Of a stretch of 64,000 bases of DNA, positions 8,921 to 17,221 are shown one piece after another; positions within the stretch are counted from its first letter, which is position 1, and the number at the start of each line of letters is the position of its first letter. The DNA lies in the NCBI RefSeq assembly GCF_030209175.1, contig NZ_JARVSM010000004.1, positions 62,001 to 126,000 on the forward strand, given 5' to 3'. A program made the position numbers and the translations under genes. This stretch comes from Pseudomonas sp. efr-133-TYG-5 (GTDB lineage: Bacteria; Pseudomonadota; Gammaproteobacteria; Pseudomonadales; Pseudomonadaceae). The notes beneath the pieces were generated by a model. It had not been told where the DNA came from. It saw nothing but the letters and a program-made list of their open reading frames with translations, and searched no databases.

Positions 8921-9559
8921 TGACCAGGGGGCCGGGACGTTCTGACTGTTGCAGGGTCGGAGTGACCTACGGGTACAGGGAGTGCCTGCGCTGAGGGCCG
9001 GGTCAGGGTAAAAGCTGCGACGCAAGTTCGCCCGCCCTCAGTGGCGCGACGGACTTGCGAAGGGCTTTGTCCACTACAAAACGTTGATCCAGAGCGCTCT
9101 GCTCGTCTTTTTTCCCGGCAAACTGCCGGCGAAACCATTTCGCAGTGTTTCCAGTCGACCGTATATCGACAAACCAGCCGAATGAACGGTCGGACTTTTT
9201 GCCTCCAAACGTAGGCTTTTTCCGAAATTTCCGACTAAATTCAGTTGCTCAAAAAACAGCCAATTCACGCTGAGATGGCCGGTTCACGGCACTTATGCCT
9301 GCCGAAATGTCGTATTCGAACCGGTTGGGACGCCAGTTTCAGTTGAAAAAGCTCATGCCGATTCGGCATAGGGTAGGCGTTTACGGCATTAGACGTCGCA
9401 ACCCCGCATCGGAATAGTTGCGCCTTTTTTCGCCTGCCGGAGAGCCGCCAACACGCGCCCCGGGGCACCTTATACGGAGGCAGATGCACAGACTTTTCCG
9501 CTAAAGAGCGTTCCAGTTCCTGCATGTGCCTGAGTCAAACGCAAGTAAGGGTAAAGATA
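8921..9559. other. Non-coding stretch before gltP
   Basis: About 640 bases with no convincing gene on either strand: the open frames present have no ribosome site and no recognisable protein. The second half is less GC-rich than the genes around it. The only clear structure is the terminator-like hairpin at 9397-9430, listed separately. The stretch could hold a long gltP leader or an unrecognised small RNA. Confidence 0.5.
9397..9430 (+). terminator. Terminator-like hairpin within the gltP leader region
   Basis: CGCAAC (9397-9402) pairs with GTTGCG (9417-9422), the 14-base loop holds a small extra CCG/CGG pair, and CC plus six T residues follow (9425-9430). It reads on the + strand 130 bases before gltP. 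It would either end an upstream small RNA or act as an attenuator of gltP. Confidence 0.5.
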
Positions 9560-10891
9560 ATGAAGAAGGCAAAACTCAGCCTCGCCTGGCAGATCCTCAT
9601 CGGTCTGGTGCTAGGGATTGCAATTGGTGCGTTGCTCAACCATTTCAGTGCCGAGAAAGCCTGGTGGATCAGCAACGTCCTGCAACCGGCAGGCGATATC
9701 TTTATCCGTCTGATCAAGATGATCGTGATCCCGATCGTCATCTCCTCGCTGATCGTCGGCATCGCCGGCGTGGGCGACGCCAAGAAACTCGGGCGGATCG
9801 GCCTGAAGACCATCATCTACTTCGAAATCGTCACCACCATTGCCATCGTCGTCGGCCTGCTGCTGGCCAACCTGTTCCACCCGGGTGCAGGCATCGACAT
9901 GAGCACCCTGGGCACCGTGGACATCTCCAAGTACCAGGCCACCGCCGCCGAAGTGCAGCATGAACACGCGTTCATCGAGACCATTCTCAACCTGATCCCG
10001 TCGAACATCTTCGCGGCCATGGCACGCGGCGAGATGCTGCCGATCATCTTCTTCTCCGTGCTGTTCGGTCTCGGTCTGTCGAGCCTGCAGTCGGACCTGC
10101 GCGAGCCGCTGGTGAAGATGTTCCAGGGCGTCTCGGAAAGCATGTTCAAAGTCACCCACATGATCATGAACTACGCCCCGATCGGCGTATTCGCCCTGAT
10201 CGCGGTGACCGTGGCCAACTTCGGCTTCGCCTCGCTGCTGCCGCTGGCCAAACTGGTGATCCTGGTTTACGTCGCCATCGCCTTCTTCGCCTTCGTCGTG
10301 CTGGGCCTGATCGCCAAGCTGTTCGGCTTCTCCGTGATCAAGCTGATGCGCATCTTCAAGGATGAGCTGGTGCTGGCCTACTCCACGGCGTCCTCGGAAA
10401 CCGTGCTGCCACGGGTGATCGAGAAGATGGAAGCCTATGGCGCGCCGAAAGCCATCTGCAGCTTCGTGGTGCCGACCGGTTACTCGTTCAACCTCGACGG
10501 TTCGACCCTGTACCAGTCCATCGCGGCGATTTTCATTGCCCAGCTGTACGGCATCGACCTGTCGATCAGCCAGCAACTGCTGCTGGTGCTGACCCTGATG
10601 GTCACCTCCAAAGGCATCGCCGGTGTCCCGGGCGTATCGTTCGTGGTGCTGCTGGCGACCCTGGGCAGCGTCGGCATTCCGCTGGAAGGCCTGGCATTCA
10701 TCGCCGGTGTCGACCGCATCATGGACATGGCGCGCACCGCGCTCAACGTGATCGGCAACGCCCTGGCGGTACTGGTCATCGCCCGCTGGGAAGGCATGTA
10801 CGACGACGCCAAGGGCCAGCGCTACTGGAACTCCCTGCCACACTGGCGCAGCAAGGAAAAACTGCCGGCTGGCGAAATCTCCAAGCCTTGA
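9560..10891 (+). CDS. gltP: Proton/glutamate-aspartate symporter GltP
   Basis: The 443-residue inner-membrane protein of the dicarboxylate/amino acid:cation symporter family begins MKKAKLSLAWQILIGLVLG. It has the expected run of membrane helices, the serine-rich re-entrant loop STASSETVLP, and the second conserved loop TSKGIAGVPG. These loops form the substrate site in the family. E. coli GltP carries L-glutamate and L-aspartate with protons; closely related proteins carry C4-dicarboxylates, so the exact substrate is inferred. The ATG at 9560 follows a weak AAGTAAGGG ribosome site; 12 extra in-frame codons upstream are unlikely to be translated. A REP pair and a strong terminator follow the gene, so it is monocistronic. 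Confidence 0.9.
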   Translation: MKKAKLSLAWQILIGLVLGIAIGALLNHFSAEKAWWISNVLQPAGDIFIRLIKMIVIPIVISSLIVGIAGVGDAKKLGRIGLKTIIYFEIVTTIAIVVGLLLANLFHPGAGIDMSTLGTVDISKYQATAAEVQHEHAFIETILNLIPSNIFAAMARGEMLPIIFFSVLFGLGLSSLQSDLREPLVKMFQGVSESMFKVTHMIMNYAPIGVFALIAVTVANFGFASLLPLAKLVILVYVAIAFFAFVVLGLIAKLFGFSVIKLMRIFKDELVLAYSTASSETVLPRVIEKMEAYGAPKAICSFVVPTGYSFNLDGSTLYQSIAAIFIAQLYGIDLSISQQLLLVLTLMVTSKGIAGVPGVSFVVLLATLGSVGIPLEGLAFIAGVDRIMDMARTALNVIGNALAVLVIARWEGMYDDAKGQRYWNSLPHWRSKEKLPAGEISKP

Positions 10892-10900
10892 TGCAAACCC

Positions 10901-10992
10901 CTGTGGGAGCGAGCTTGCTCGCGAAGAGGCCGGCACATCCAACAATTAGGTTGATTGACACACCGCCTTCGCGAGCAAGCTCGCTGCCACAG
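10901..10992. repeat. REP pair (inverted)
   Basis: Two inverted Pseudomonas REP arms (GTGGGAGCGAGCTTGCTCGC and its reverse complement, one mismatch) flank about 50 bases, starting ten bases after the gltP stop. Confidence 0.85.
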
Positions 10993-11012
10993 TGATTGAG
11001 GCAAGCCTTACC

Positions 11013-11040
11013 ACAAACCCCGGAGCAATCCGGGGTTTGT
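11013..11040 (+). terminator. Rho-independent-like terminator after gltP
   Basis: A perfect 12-bp stem, ACAAACCCCGGA against TCCGGGGTTTGT, with a GCAA tetraloop. The T-tract after it is short (CGTTTCT). Confidence 0.75.
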
Positions 11041-11092
11041 CGTTTCTGGCGACCCCGCTATCATTCGCCGCATCTTCCGGGGGATTTGACTG

Positions 11093-12322
11093 ATGCTTAA
11101 TGGCCTGTGGCTTGGCTTCTTCATCGTGGCAGCCGTGTCGGCACTGGTGCAGTGGCTGGTCGGCGGTAACGCCGGGATCTTCGCGGCGATGGTGGAAAGC
11201 ATCTTTGCCATGGCCAAGCTCTCGGTCGAGGTCATGGTGCTGCTGTTCGGCACGCTGACCCTGTGGCTGGGTTTCCTGCGCATCGCCGAGAAGGCCGGAA
11301 TCGTCGAGTGGCTGGCGAAAGTGCTGGGCCCGCTGTTCCTGCGCCTGATGCCGGAAGTCCCGGCGGGGCACCCGGCGCTGGGTCTGATCACGCTGAACTT
11401 CGCCGCCAACGGTCTGGGCCTGGACAACGCCGCCACGCCGATCGGCCTCAAGGCCATGAAGGCACTGCAGGAACTCAACCCCAGCAGCACCATCGCCAGC
11501 AACGCGCAGATCCTGTTCCTGGTGCTCAACGCGTCCTCGCTGACCCTGCTGCCGGTGACGATCTTCATGTACCGCGCCCAGCAAGGCGCGCCGGATCCGA
11601 CCCTGGTGTTCCTGCCGATCCTGCTGGCCACCAGTTGCTCGACCATCGTCGGCTTCCTCTCGGTGGCATTCATGCAGCGCCTGCGCATCTGGGACCCGGT
11701 GGTGCTGGCCTATCTGATTCCCGGGGCGCTGATCCTTGGCGGCTTCATGGCGTTGCTGGCGACGATGTCGGCCACGGCGCTGGCCGGCCTGTCGTCGATT
11801 CTCGGCAACCTGACGCTGTTCGGCCTGATCATGCTGTTCCTGGTGATCGGCGCGCTACGCAAGGTCAAGGTCTACGAGGCCTTCGTCGAGGGCGCGAAGG
11901 AGGGCTTCGACGTCGCCAGGAACCTGCTGCCGTATCTGGTGGCGATGCTCTGCGCGATTGGTGTGCTGCGTGCCTCCGGAGCGCTGGACTTCGGTCTGGA
12001 CGGCATTCGTCATCTGGTGCAGTGGGCCGGTTGGGACACGCGCTTCGTCGACGCGCTGCCAACGGCAATGGTCAAGCCGTTCTCCGGCAGTGCGGCGCGG
12101 GCGATGCTCATCGAAACCATGAAAACCTCGGGCGTCGACAGCTTCCCGGCGCTGGTGGCAGCGACGATCCAGGGCAGCACCGAAACCACGTTCTACGTGC
12201 TGGCGGTGTACTTCGGTGCGGTGGGGATCCAGCGTGCGCGGCACGCGGTGGGCTGTGCGTTGCTGGCTGAGCTGGCCGGGGTGATCGGCGCCATTGGCGT
12301 CTGCTACTGGTTCTTCGGCTGA
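11093..12322 (+). CDS. SpmA/SpmB-like fused nucleoside-recognition (Gate) membrane protein
   Basis: The 409-residue polytopic membrane protein has two tandem Gate (nucleoside recognition) domains. The first half shows the SpmA-like pattern LITLNFAANGLGLDNAATPIG and NASSLTLLPVTIF. The second half (about 215-409) shows the SpmB-like TAMVKPFSGSAARAM and IQGSTETTFYVLAVYFG. In Bacillus, SpmA and SpmB are separate proteins needed for spore core dehydration; in Gram-negative bacteria the fused form is common but its substrate is unknown. Related Gate-domain proteins are transporters. The gene stands alone: a terminator before it, REP elements after it, and no ligand-specific neighbours. The family call is firm; the function is not known. 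Confidence 0.85.
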   Translation: MLNGLWLGFFIVAAVSALVQWLVGGNAGIFAAMVESIFAMAKLSVEVMVLLFGTLTLWLGFLRIAEKAGIVEWLAKVLGPLFLRLMPEVPAGHPALGLITLNFAANGLGLDNAATPIGLKAMKALQELNPSSTIASNAQILFLVLNASSLTLLPVTIFMYRAQQGAPDPTLVFLPILLATSCSTIVGFLSVAFMQRLRIWDPVVLAYLIPGALILGGFMALLATMSATALAGLSSILGNLTLFGLIMLFLVIGALRKVKVYEAFVEGAKEGFDVARNLLPYLVAMLCAIGVLRASGALDFGLDGIRHLVQWAGWDTRFVDALPTAMVKPFSGSAARAMLIETMKTSGVDSFPALVAATIQGSTETTFYVLAVYFGAVGIQRARHAVGCALLAELAGVIGAIGVCYWFFG

Positions 12323-12331
12323 GAGTGAGCC

Positions 12332-12423
12332 GTGTGGGAGCTGGCTTGCCAGCGATGAGGGCAGCACATCCACAATCGCTGTTGTCTGACACACCGCCAT
12401 CGCGGGCAAGCCCGCTCCCACAG
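12332..12423. repeat. REP pair (inverted)
   Basis: GTGTGGGAGCTGGCTTGCC starts the left arm and the right arm GCGGGCAAGCCCGCTCCCAC ends it, around about 45 bases. It fills the gap between the convergent SpmAB-like and lipoprotein genes. Confidence 0.85.
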
Positions 12424-12437
12424 CGATTGCGCTGGGC

Positions 12438-13061
12438 TCAAGGTCTTGAGGGCGCGAGTTTCTGGCCTTGATCTACAGCCCATGCGACAACCTTGGCCGT
12501 CAGCCGATCGCTGGCCTGGCCAAACCCGGCAACTACCGCCGGCACCTGCACATCCTGCAATGGCTGACGCTCCTCAAAGCGGCGGCTGGCGAGGATGCGC
12601 TGGTCATAACCACGCACCAGCACGGCATCGAGGCGCACCACGACGCTGGCCTGGCTGCCCTGGTACTCCGTCTGGAACGCCTGCAGGTTGCCGCCCAACT
12701 CCAGATCGGCGGCAAAGTTGCTGTCATCGGTGCTCAGCAGCGTCACCCGGCCATCGCGCTGGAAACCGTCCAGCAGCCGATTGCGCAGCAGCACCGGCGC
12801 CGGATCGCTCCAGCGCGAGGCCTTGTAGCTGCTGATCACGTCACCCTGGGGAATCACCGCGATGTTCGGCCGGTTCAGGGCTTCGCTGGCCTGCAGTTTG
12901 TTCAGTCGCAGCGACCACGGCTGAGCCGCCACCGCGCCGGTCGAGGCGGACGCCTGGGCGCTCGGCAGGCGATAGACATCCGCCGGTTCCGACTTGGGCA
13001 GGATCGAGCACGCGGCAATCAGGCTGAAACCGGCGAGGAGGGCGAGACGAGTCGGCTTCAT
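12438..13061 (-). CDS. ABC-type transport auxiliary lipoprotein (PqiC/DUF330-like)
   Basis: The 207-residue lipoprotein begins MKPTRLALLAGFSLIAACSIL, with a lipobox at IAAC. Ser at +2 predicts outer-membrane sorting. The rest fits the ABC transport auxiliary family, which partners MCE transporters (PqiC-like). Such proteins are thought to sit in the outer membrane and complete a lipid path across the periplasm. It is the last of four genes read leftwards (permease, ATPase, MCE protein, lipoprotein), and its ATG overlaps the MCE stop by four bases, so the genes are co-translated. The family is clear; the lipid carried is unknown. Confidence 0.87.
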   Translation of the reverse strand: MKPTRLALLAGFSLIAACSILPKSEPADVYRLPSAQASASTGAVAAQPWSLRLNKLQASEALNRPNIAVIPQGDVISSYKASRWSDPAPVLLRNRLLDGFQRDGRVTLLSTDDSNFAADLELGGNLQAFQTEYQGSQASVVVRLDAVLVRGYDQRILASRRFEERQPLQDVQVPAVVAGFGQASDRLTAKVVAWAVDQGQKLAPSRP

Positions 13062-13996
13062 GGGGTGAACTCCTTGTTCTTGTCACTGCCCAGCAGGTAA
13101 CCGCTGGGGTTGGCCTCCAGGCGTTGGGAGATGGCGCGCAGCGAGGTCAGGGTTTCGCGCAGTTCGCGAATCGCCGGGGCCAGGCCATTGAGGCCCTGCA
13201 TGCCGTTGTCGAGGGAGTTCTGGTTCTTGCTGAGCAAGCCGTTGATGGTGGCGCTGCTCTGCTCCAGGGATTTCATCGCCTGCTCGGCGCTGCCCAGGGC
13301 CTGCTTGCCCTGGTCGGTGAGCAGGCCGTTGGCGTTGCGCATCAGCGCCGACGTCTGTTCGAGCATGTTGCCGGCCTGTTTGCCGACCGTCGCCAGTTGC
13401 TGCATGGCCTGGCGCAGGTCGCCACGCTGGTCGTTGATCGAGCCGGTGGTCTGTTCGAGGTGGGCGAGGGTGTTGCTGACGCGCTCGACGTTCTCTGCCG
13501 AGAACATGTGATTGGCGTTGTTCAGCAGGGCGCTGATGCCGCTCATCAAATCGTTGCTGTCATTGAGCAGCCGCGAGATCGGCGAGGGCGAGGCGACGAT
13601 GATCGGCAGCTTGCCGTCATGGCCGCGCAGTTTCGGGCTCTGCGGCGTGCCGCCACTGAGCTGGATGATCGACGTGCCCGTGATGCCGGCCAGCGCCAGT
13701 TTGGCCTGGGTATCTTCCTTGACCGGGGTGTCGCCGCCGAGGCGAATGCGCGCCAGCACCCGGCGTGGGTCCTCGGGGTCGAGGCGCAGGCTGACCACGT
13801 CGCCGACCTTGATCCCGCTGTATTGCACCGGGCTGCCCTTGGACAAGCCGCTGACGGCCTCGTTGAAGACGATTTCGTAATCCTTGAACTCGGTATCGAC
13901 ACTCGACTTGGCCAGCCACAGGCCGAAGAGCAGGGCGCCCGCCACCACAATCACCGTGAACAGGCCGATCAATACATGATGGGCTCGGGTTTCCAT
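13058..13996 (-). CDS. MCE-domain substrate-binding protein of Mla-like ABC transporter
   Basis: The 312-residue protein has an N-terminal membrane anchor (about 7-27, VLIGLFTVIVVAGALLFG), one MCE domain (about 38-118) with the conserved VQYSGIKVGDV segment, and a long helical C-terminal part (about 160-300) rich in Gln, Asn and Leu. In MlaD-like proteins the MCE domains form a ring on the permease, and the helical tail can form a channel. This tail is longer than that of classical MlaD, nearer to the type seen in other Pseudomonas MCE operons. The ATG at 13996 is one base after the ATPase stop; a longer frame up to 14098 overlaps that gene and is rejected. Confidence 0.9.
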   Translation of the reverse strand: METRAHHVLIGLFTVIVVAGALLFGLWLAKSSVDTEFKDYEIVFNEAVSGLSKGSPVQYSGIKVGDVVSLRLDPEDPRRVLARIRLGGDTPVKEDTQAKLALAGITGTSIIQLSGGTPQSPKLRGHDGKLPIIVASPSPISRLLNDSNDLMSGISALLNNANHMFSAENVERVSNTLAHLEQTTGSINDQRGDLRQAMQQLATVGKQAGNMLEQTSALMRNANGLLTDQGKQALGSAEQAMKSLEQSSATINGLLSKNQNSLDNGMQGLNGLAPAIRELRETLTSLRAISQRLEANPSGYLLGSDKNKEFTP

Positions 13997-13997
13997 G

Positions 13998-14801
13998 TCA
14001 GACCTCGTTGAGCAGTTTGGCGGCGTCCAGCGCCGAGCGGCCGCGAGGGCCGTGGAAATATTCGTGAATCCACGCGTCGTCGGTTTGCGCAACGACATCG
14101 ATGGGGCCGGCCACCAGCACTTTCTTCTGTGCCAGCACCGCCACCCGGTCGGTGATGGTGTACAGCGTGTCGAGGTCGTGGGTCACCAGGAACACGCTCA
14201 GGCCCAGCGCATCGCGCAGGGTCAGGATCAACTGGTCGAACGCCGCCGCGCCAATCGGATCGAGGCCGGCGGTGGGCTCGTCGAGAAACAGAATATCCGG
14301 ATCCAGCGCCAGCGCCCGGGCCAGCGCCGCGCGTTTGATCATGCCGCCGGACAGCGAGGCGGGGTACTTGTCCGCCGCCGACAGCGGCAACCCGGCCAGC
14401 GCCAGTTTCACCGCCGCCAGGTGCTCGGCGTCGTCCCGGCTCAGGCCGGCGTGCTCGATCAGCGGCAGGGCAACGTTCTCGGTCACCGTCAGCGAGGAGA
14501 ACAGCGCGCCTTTCTGGAACAGCACGCCGAAGCGCCGTTCGATGAGCGAGCGCTCGTGCTCGGGCAGGCTCGGCAGGTTCTGGCCAAACACCTTGACCAT
14601 GCCCTCGCTCGGCCGGCGCAGGCCGACAATGCTGCGCAGCAGCACCGATTTGCCGCTGCCGGAACCACCGACCACGGCGAGAATTTCGCCTTTGTACAGA
14701 TCCAGGTCGAGGTTCTCGTGCACGCTCTGGCTGCCAAAGCGATTGCTCAGGCCTCGGACTTCGATGACCGCCTCGGACGGTGCGCGGGGTAGACGACTCA
14801 C
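13998..14801 (-). CDS. ATP-binding protein of Mla-like lipid ABC transporter
   Basis: The 267-residue ABC ATPase has Walker A GGSGSGKS, the signature LSGGMIKRAALARAL, Walker B DILFLDEPTAGLDP and the switch His (VTHDL). It is closest in form to MlaF. The best start is GTG at 14801: GTGAGTCGT overlaps the permease stop in the four bases GTGA. The frame is open far upstream, but only inside the permease gene. It would power lipid movement by the STAS-permease encoded just before it. This is a second, Ttg2-like system distinct from the usual mla operon, which in Pseudomonas sits near murA (established for the genus; not visible here). Confidence 0.92.
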   Translation of the reverse strand: MSRLPRAPSEAVIEVRGLSNRFGSQSVHENLDLDLYKGEILAVVGGSGSGKSVLLRSIVGLRRPSEGMVKVFGQNLPSLPEHERSLIERRFGVLFQKGALFSSLTVTENVALPLIEHAGLSRDDAEHLAAVKLALAGLPLSAADKYPASLSGGMIKRAALARALALDPDILFLDEPTAGLDPIGAAAFDQLILTLRDALGLSVFLVTHDLDTLYTITDRVAVLAQKKVLVAGPIDVVAQTDDAWIHEYFHGPRGRSALDAAKLLNEV

Positions 14802-15946
14802 CAGCCCATCTCCATGAAGAACAGCGCGGCCACCGCATCGAGCACGATCACCACGAAAATCGACTGCACCACGCTGGAGGTGGTGTGGGCGCCGACCGAT
14901 TCGGCGCTGCCGCTGACTTTGAACCCTTCCAGGCAGCCGATCGCCGCAATCAGGAAGGCGAAGATCGGCGCCTTCACCAGGCCGACCAGGAAATGCTGGA
15001 TGCCGATGTCCGATTGCAGCAGCGCCAGGAACATCGCCGGGGAAATCCCCAGCGACACCGCGCAGACCACACCGCCGCCGACAATCCCGCAAATCATCGC
15101 CAGAAAGGTCAGCATCGGCAGCGCCACCAGCAGCGCCAGCACGCGCGGCACCACCAGCAACTCCATGGGATCGAGGCCGAGGGTGCGGATCGCGTCGATC
15201 TCTTCGTTAGCCTTCATCGAGCCGATCTGCGCGGTGAAGGCACTGGCGGTGCGCCCGGCCATCAGGATCGCGGTGAGCAGCACGCCGAATTCGCGCAGAA
15301 AGGCGAACCCGACCAGATCCACGGTAAAGATACTGGCGCCGAAACTGGCCAGTACCGTGGCGCCGAGGAACGCCACCACCGCGCCGACCAGGAACGTCAG
15401 CAGCGCCACGATCGGCGCGGCGTCGAGGCCGGTCTGTTCGATGTGCGCGATCATCGGCGTGATCCGCCAGCGCCGGGGCCGGAACAGGTTACGGGCGATG
15501 GTTTCGAGGATCAGGCCGACGAAGCCGAGCAGCTGCAGGGTGTCTTGCCACACTGTGTCGACGGCGCGGCCGATGCGGGTCAGCAGTTGCACGCTGACGC
15601 TGATTTCCGGCTCCTTGAGCGGCACGCAGAAATCGCTCAACGAGCAATACACGGTTTGCAGCAGCGCACGATCGGCAGCAGAGAGGGTGCAATCGGGGTG
15701 TTCGGCGGACTTGCCCAGACGCTCGGAACCCAGCAGCTCGACCAGCAGCGAGGCGCCGGCGGTGTCGAGGGCGCCGAGGCCGTTGAGATCGATCGGGGTA
15801 TTGCCGTCGTACTGGCCGTGGAGCTTGGCGCTCAGGTGCTTGAGGTCGGCGTAATGGGCAAGCGTCCAGTCCCCGGTGACCCGCAGGCGGGCAGGGGTGA
15901 GCGAGGTGTCCAGGTGGGCACTGCCGGCCATTGGGCTGCTGGTCAT
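14798..15946 (-). CDS. MlaE-family ABC permease with N-terminal STAS-like domain
   Basis: The 382-residue protein has a soluble N-terminal STAS-like domain (about 15-110, with the core IDLNGLGALDTAGASLL) fused to an MlaE-type permease (about 130-382). The permease has the conserved segments MAGRTASAFTAQIGSM, NEEIDAIRTLGLDP and PRVLALLVALPML. The usual E. coli arrangement has STAS as a separate MlaB protein, so this is a natural fusion, which is common in this transporter group. It starts the four-gene unit. The DUF5924 gene lies 55 bases upstream on the same strand and may be co-transcribed. Confidence 0.92.
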   Translation of the reverse strand: MTSSPMAGSAHLDTSLTPARLRVTGDWTLAHYADLKHLSAKLHGQYDGNTPIDLNGLGALDTAGASLLVELLGSERLGKSAEHPDCTLSAADRALLQTVYCSLSDFCVPLKEPEISVSVQLLTRIGRAVDTVWQDTLQLLGFVGLILETIARNLFRPRRWRITPMIAHIEQTGLDAAPIVALLTFLVGAVVAFLGATVLASFGASIFTVDLVGFAFLREFGVLLTAILMAGRTASAFTAQIGSMKANEEIDAIRTLGLDPMELLVVPRVLALLVALPMLTFLAMICGIVGGGVVCAVSLGISPAMFLALLQSDIGIQHFLVGLVKAPIFAFLIAAIGCLEGFKVSGSAESVGAHTTSSVVQSIFVVIVLDAVAALFFMEMGW

Positions 15947-16001
15947 AAGCTCCGTGCTTGTTCGGCTGAATACGCGAACCTACGTAATAGCACGAACCGG
16001 A

Positions 16002-17030
16002 TTACTTTTCTTTGGTCGGTGTGCTGTCCGTGACCTCGAAGCGCAGCACACCGATCACCTGGCCATCTTCGGTCAGCACGCGCACCTGCCAGTTGCCCGC
16101 CGGATTGCCGGGGAAGTTCTGCTTGTGCGTCCACGCCCGGTAGCCTTCCTTGCGCCCGCCGTGGATGTCGAGGGCGATGCGGTCGACCTCTTTGCCGTCG
16201 AACTGCCAGACGTGATAGATCCGCTCATCGAGGCCGCGCGGCGCGTTGATGGCGGTGTAGGCATAGAGCCCGCCGTTGCGGATCTGCTCGGCGCTGACGG
16301 TGTCGAGGCTGGCACCGGGGGTGCGGTCCTGCAGCTGGGTGCTGATTGCCACGTCGGTCATCCAAAGCGTGGCCGGCGGCACCCACGAGCGCAAAACCCA
16401 GCCGACGCCACCGATACCGACGGTGATGCTGAGGATCGCCAGGGCATTGCGCAGCGTGCGGATCGGAAAGATCGACGCCAGGCTGGGGAACGACAGCGCC
16501 ACGGCGATCCCCAGCGCCCACTTGAAGCTCTGCGCAGTGGTCAGGTGCATGATCACCGGCAAAGCGGTGAGCAGCGCGGCGAACAGGGTCAGGGTATGCA
16601 GCGCGAGGAACGCCCAGCGCCGCGGCGCCAGCCATTTGTAGTAGAGCGGATCGACGATCGAAATCAGCGCCGCCACGCTCAACAGCCCGGTGAAGATCAG
16701 CTGGCCGCTGTTCCAGGTGGTGGTGATGAAGAAAAACGGCAGGACGAAAAACAGGCTTTCCTGGTGAATCATCTGCGTCGCGTAGCGCAGCAGCGGTTGC
16801 GGAATCTCGCGCTTGAACACCCGGGCGAACAGACCGGTCAGGGTGTTTTCCAGCATCAGCCAGATCCAGCTGAGCAGCATGATGATGGTGATCCAGCTGG
16901 CCAGCCCCTGTTGCCGGTCGACGAGGATGAAACTGCCGACCCCGGAGATGAAACCACCGAGCGCAATGACCCCGGGATAGCGCTTCATCAGTTCAAGGAT
17001 GCGCTGGATCAGTTGGGGCAGTTTCGGCAT
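16002..17030 (-). CDS. DUF5924/DUF2914 membrane protein, unknown function
   Basis: The 342-residue protein has seven or eight hydrophobic segments in its first 220 residues and a soluble C-terminal domain (about 230-335) with alternating strands (RIYHVWQFDGKEVDRIALDI, GNWQVRVLTEDGQVIGVLRF). I recognise this as the DUF5924 family, with a DUF2914-like tail that is predicted to lie in the periplasm. No catalytic motif is visible. A REP pair separates it from the M16 peptidase gene upstream; the MCE operon follows on the same strand. A link to lipid transport is possible but rests only on position. Confidence 0.75.
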   Translation of the reverse strand: MPKLPQLIQRILELMKRYPGVIALGGFISGVGSFILVDRQQGLASWITIIMLLSWIWLMLENTLTGLFARVFKREIPQPLLRYATQMIHQESLFFVLPFFFITTTWNSGQLIFTGLLSVAALISIVDPLYYKWLAPRRWAFLALHTLTLFAALLTALPVIMHLTTAQSFKWALGIAVALSFPSLASIFPIRTLRNALAILSITVGIGGVGWVLRSWVPPATLWMTDVAISTQLQDRTPGASLDTVSAEQIRNGGLYAYTAINAPRGLDERIYHVWQFDGKEVDRIALDIHGGRKEGYRAWTHKQNFPGNPAGNWQVRVLTEDGQVIGVLRFEVTDSTPTKEK

Positions 17031-17127
17031 GGGCGCAGTTCACGACTTGAGGGGAAAAAAACCTCGACAGAGTACCGCTGGCAGAGCGGTGTGGCGAGGC
17101 TGCCGGTCAGTAAATTCACCGCCCTCC

Positions 17128-17219
17128 CTGTGGCAGCGAGTTTGCTCGCGAAGGCGGCGGGTCAGTCACCACTTTTGTTGAATGACACACCGCTTTCGCG
17201 AGCAGGCTCGCTCCCACAA
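17128..17219. repeat. REP pair (inverted)
   Basis: Inverted arms CTGTGGCAGCGAGTTTGCTC and GCGAGCAGGCTCGCTCCCAC flank about 50 bases and end two bases before the M16 stop codon. The left arm has diverged more than others in the window. Confidence 0.8.
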
Positions 17220-17221
17220 GG

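Noticed and set aside
9611..10945. 444-codon open frame opposite gltP
   Set aside because: Its product is Gln/His/Asp-rich, typical of the antisense of a membrane protein gene.
10901..12423. Repeated palindromes as a possible CRISPR array
   Set aside because: They are paired REP elements spread over gene gaps, not a regular array with equal spacers, and no cas gene is present.
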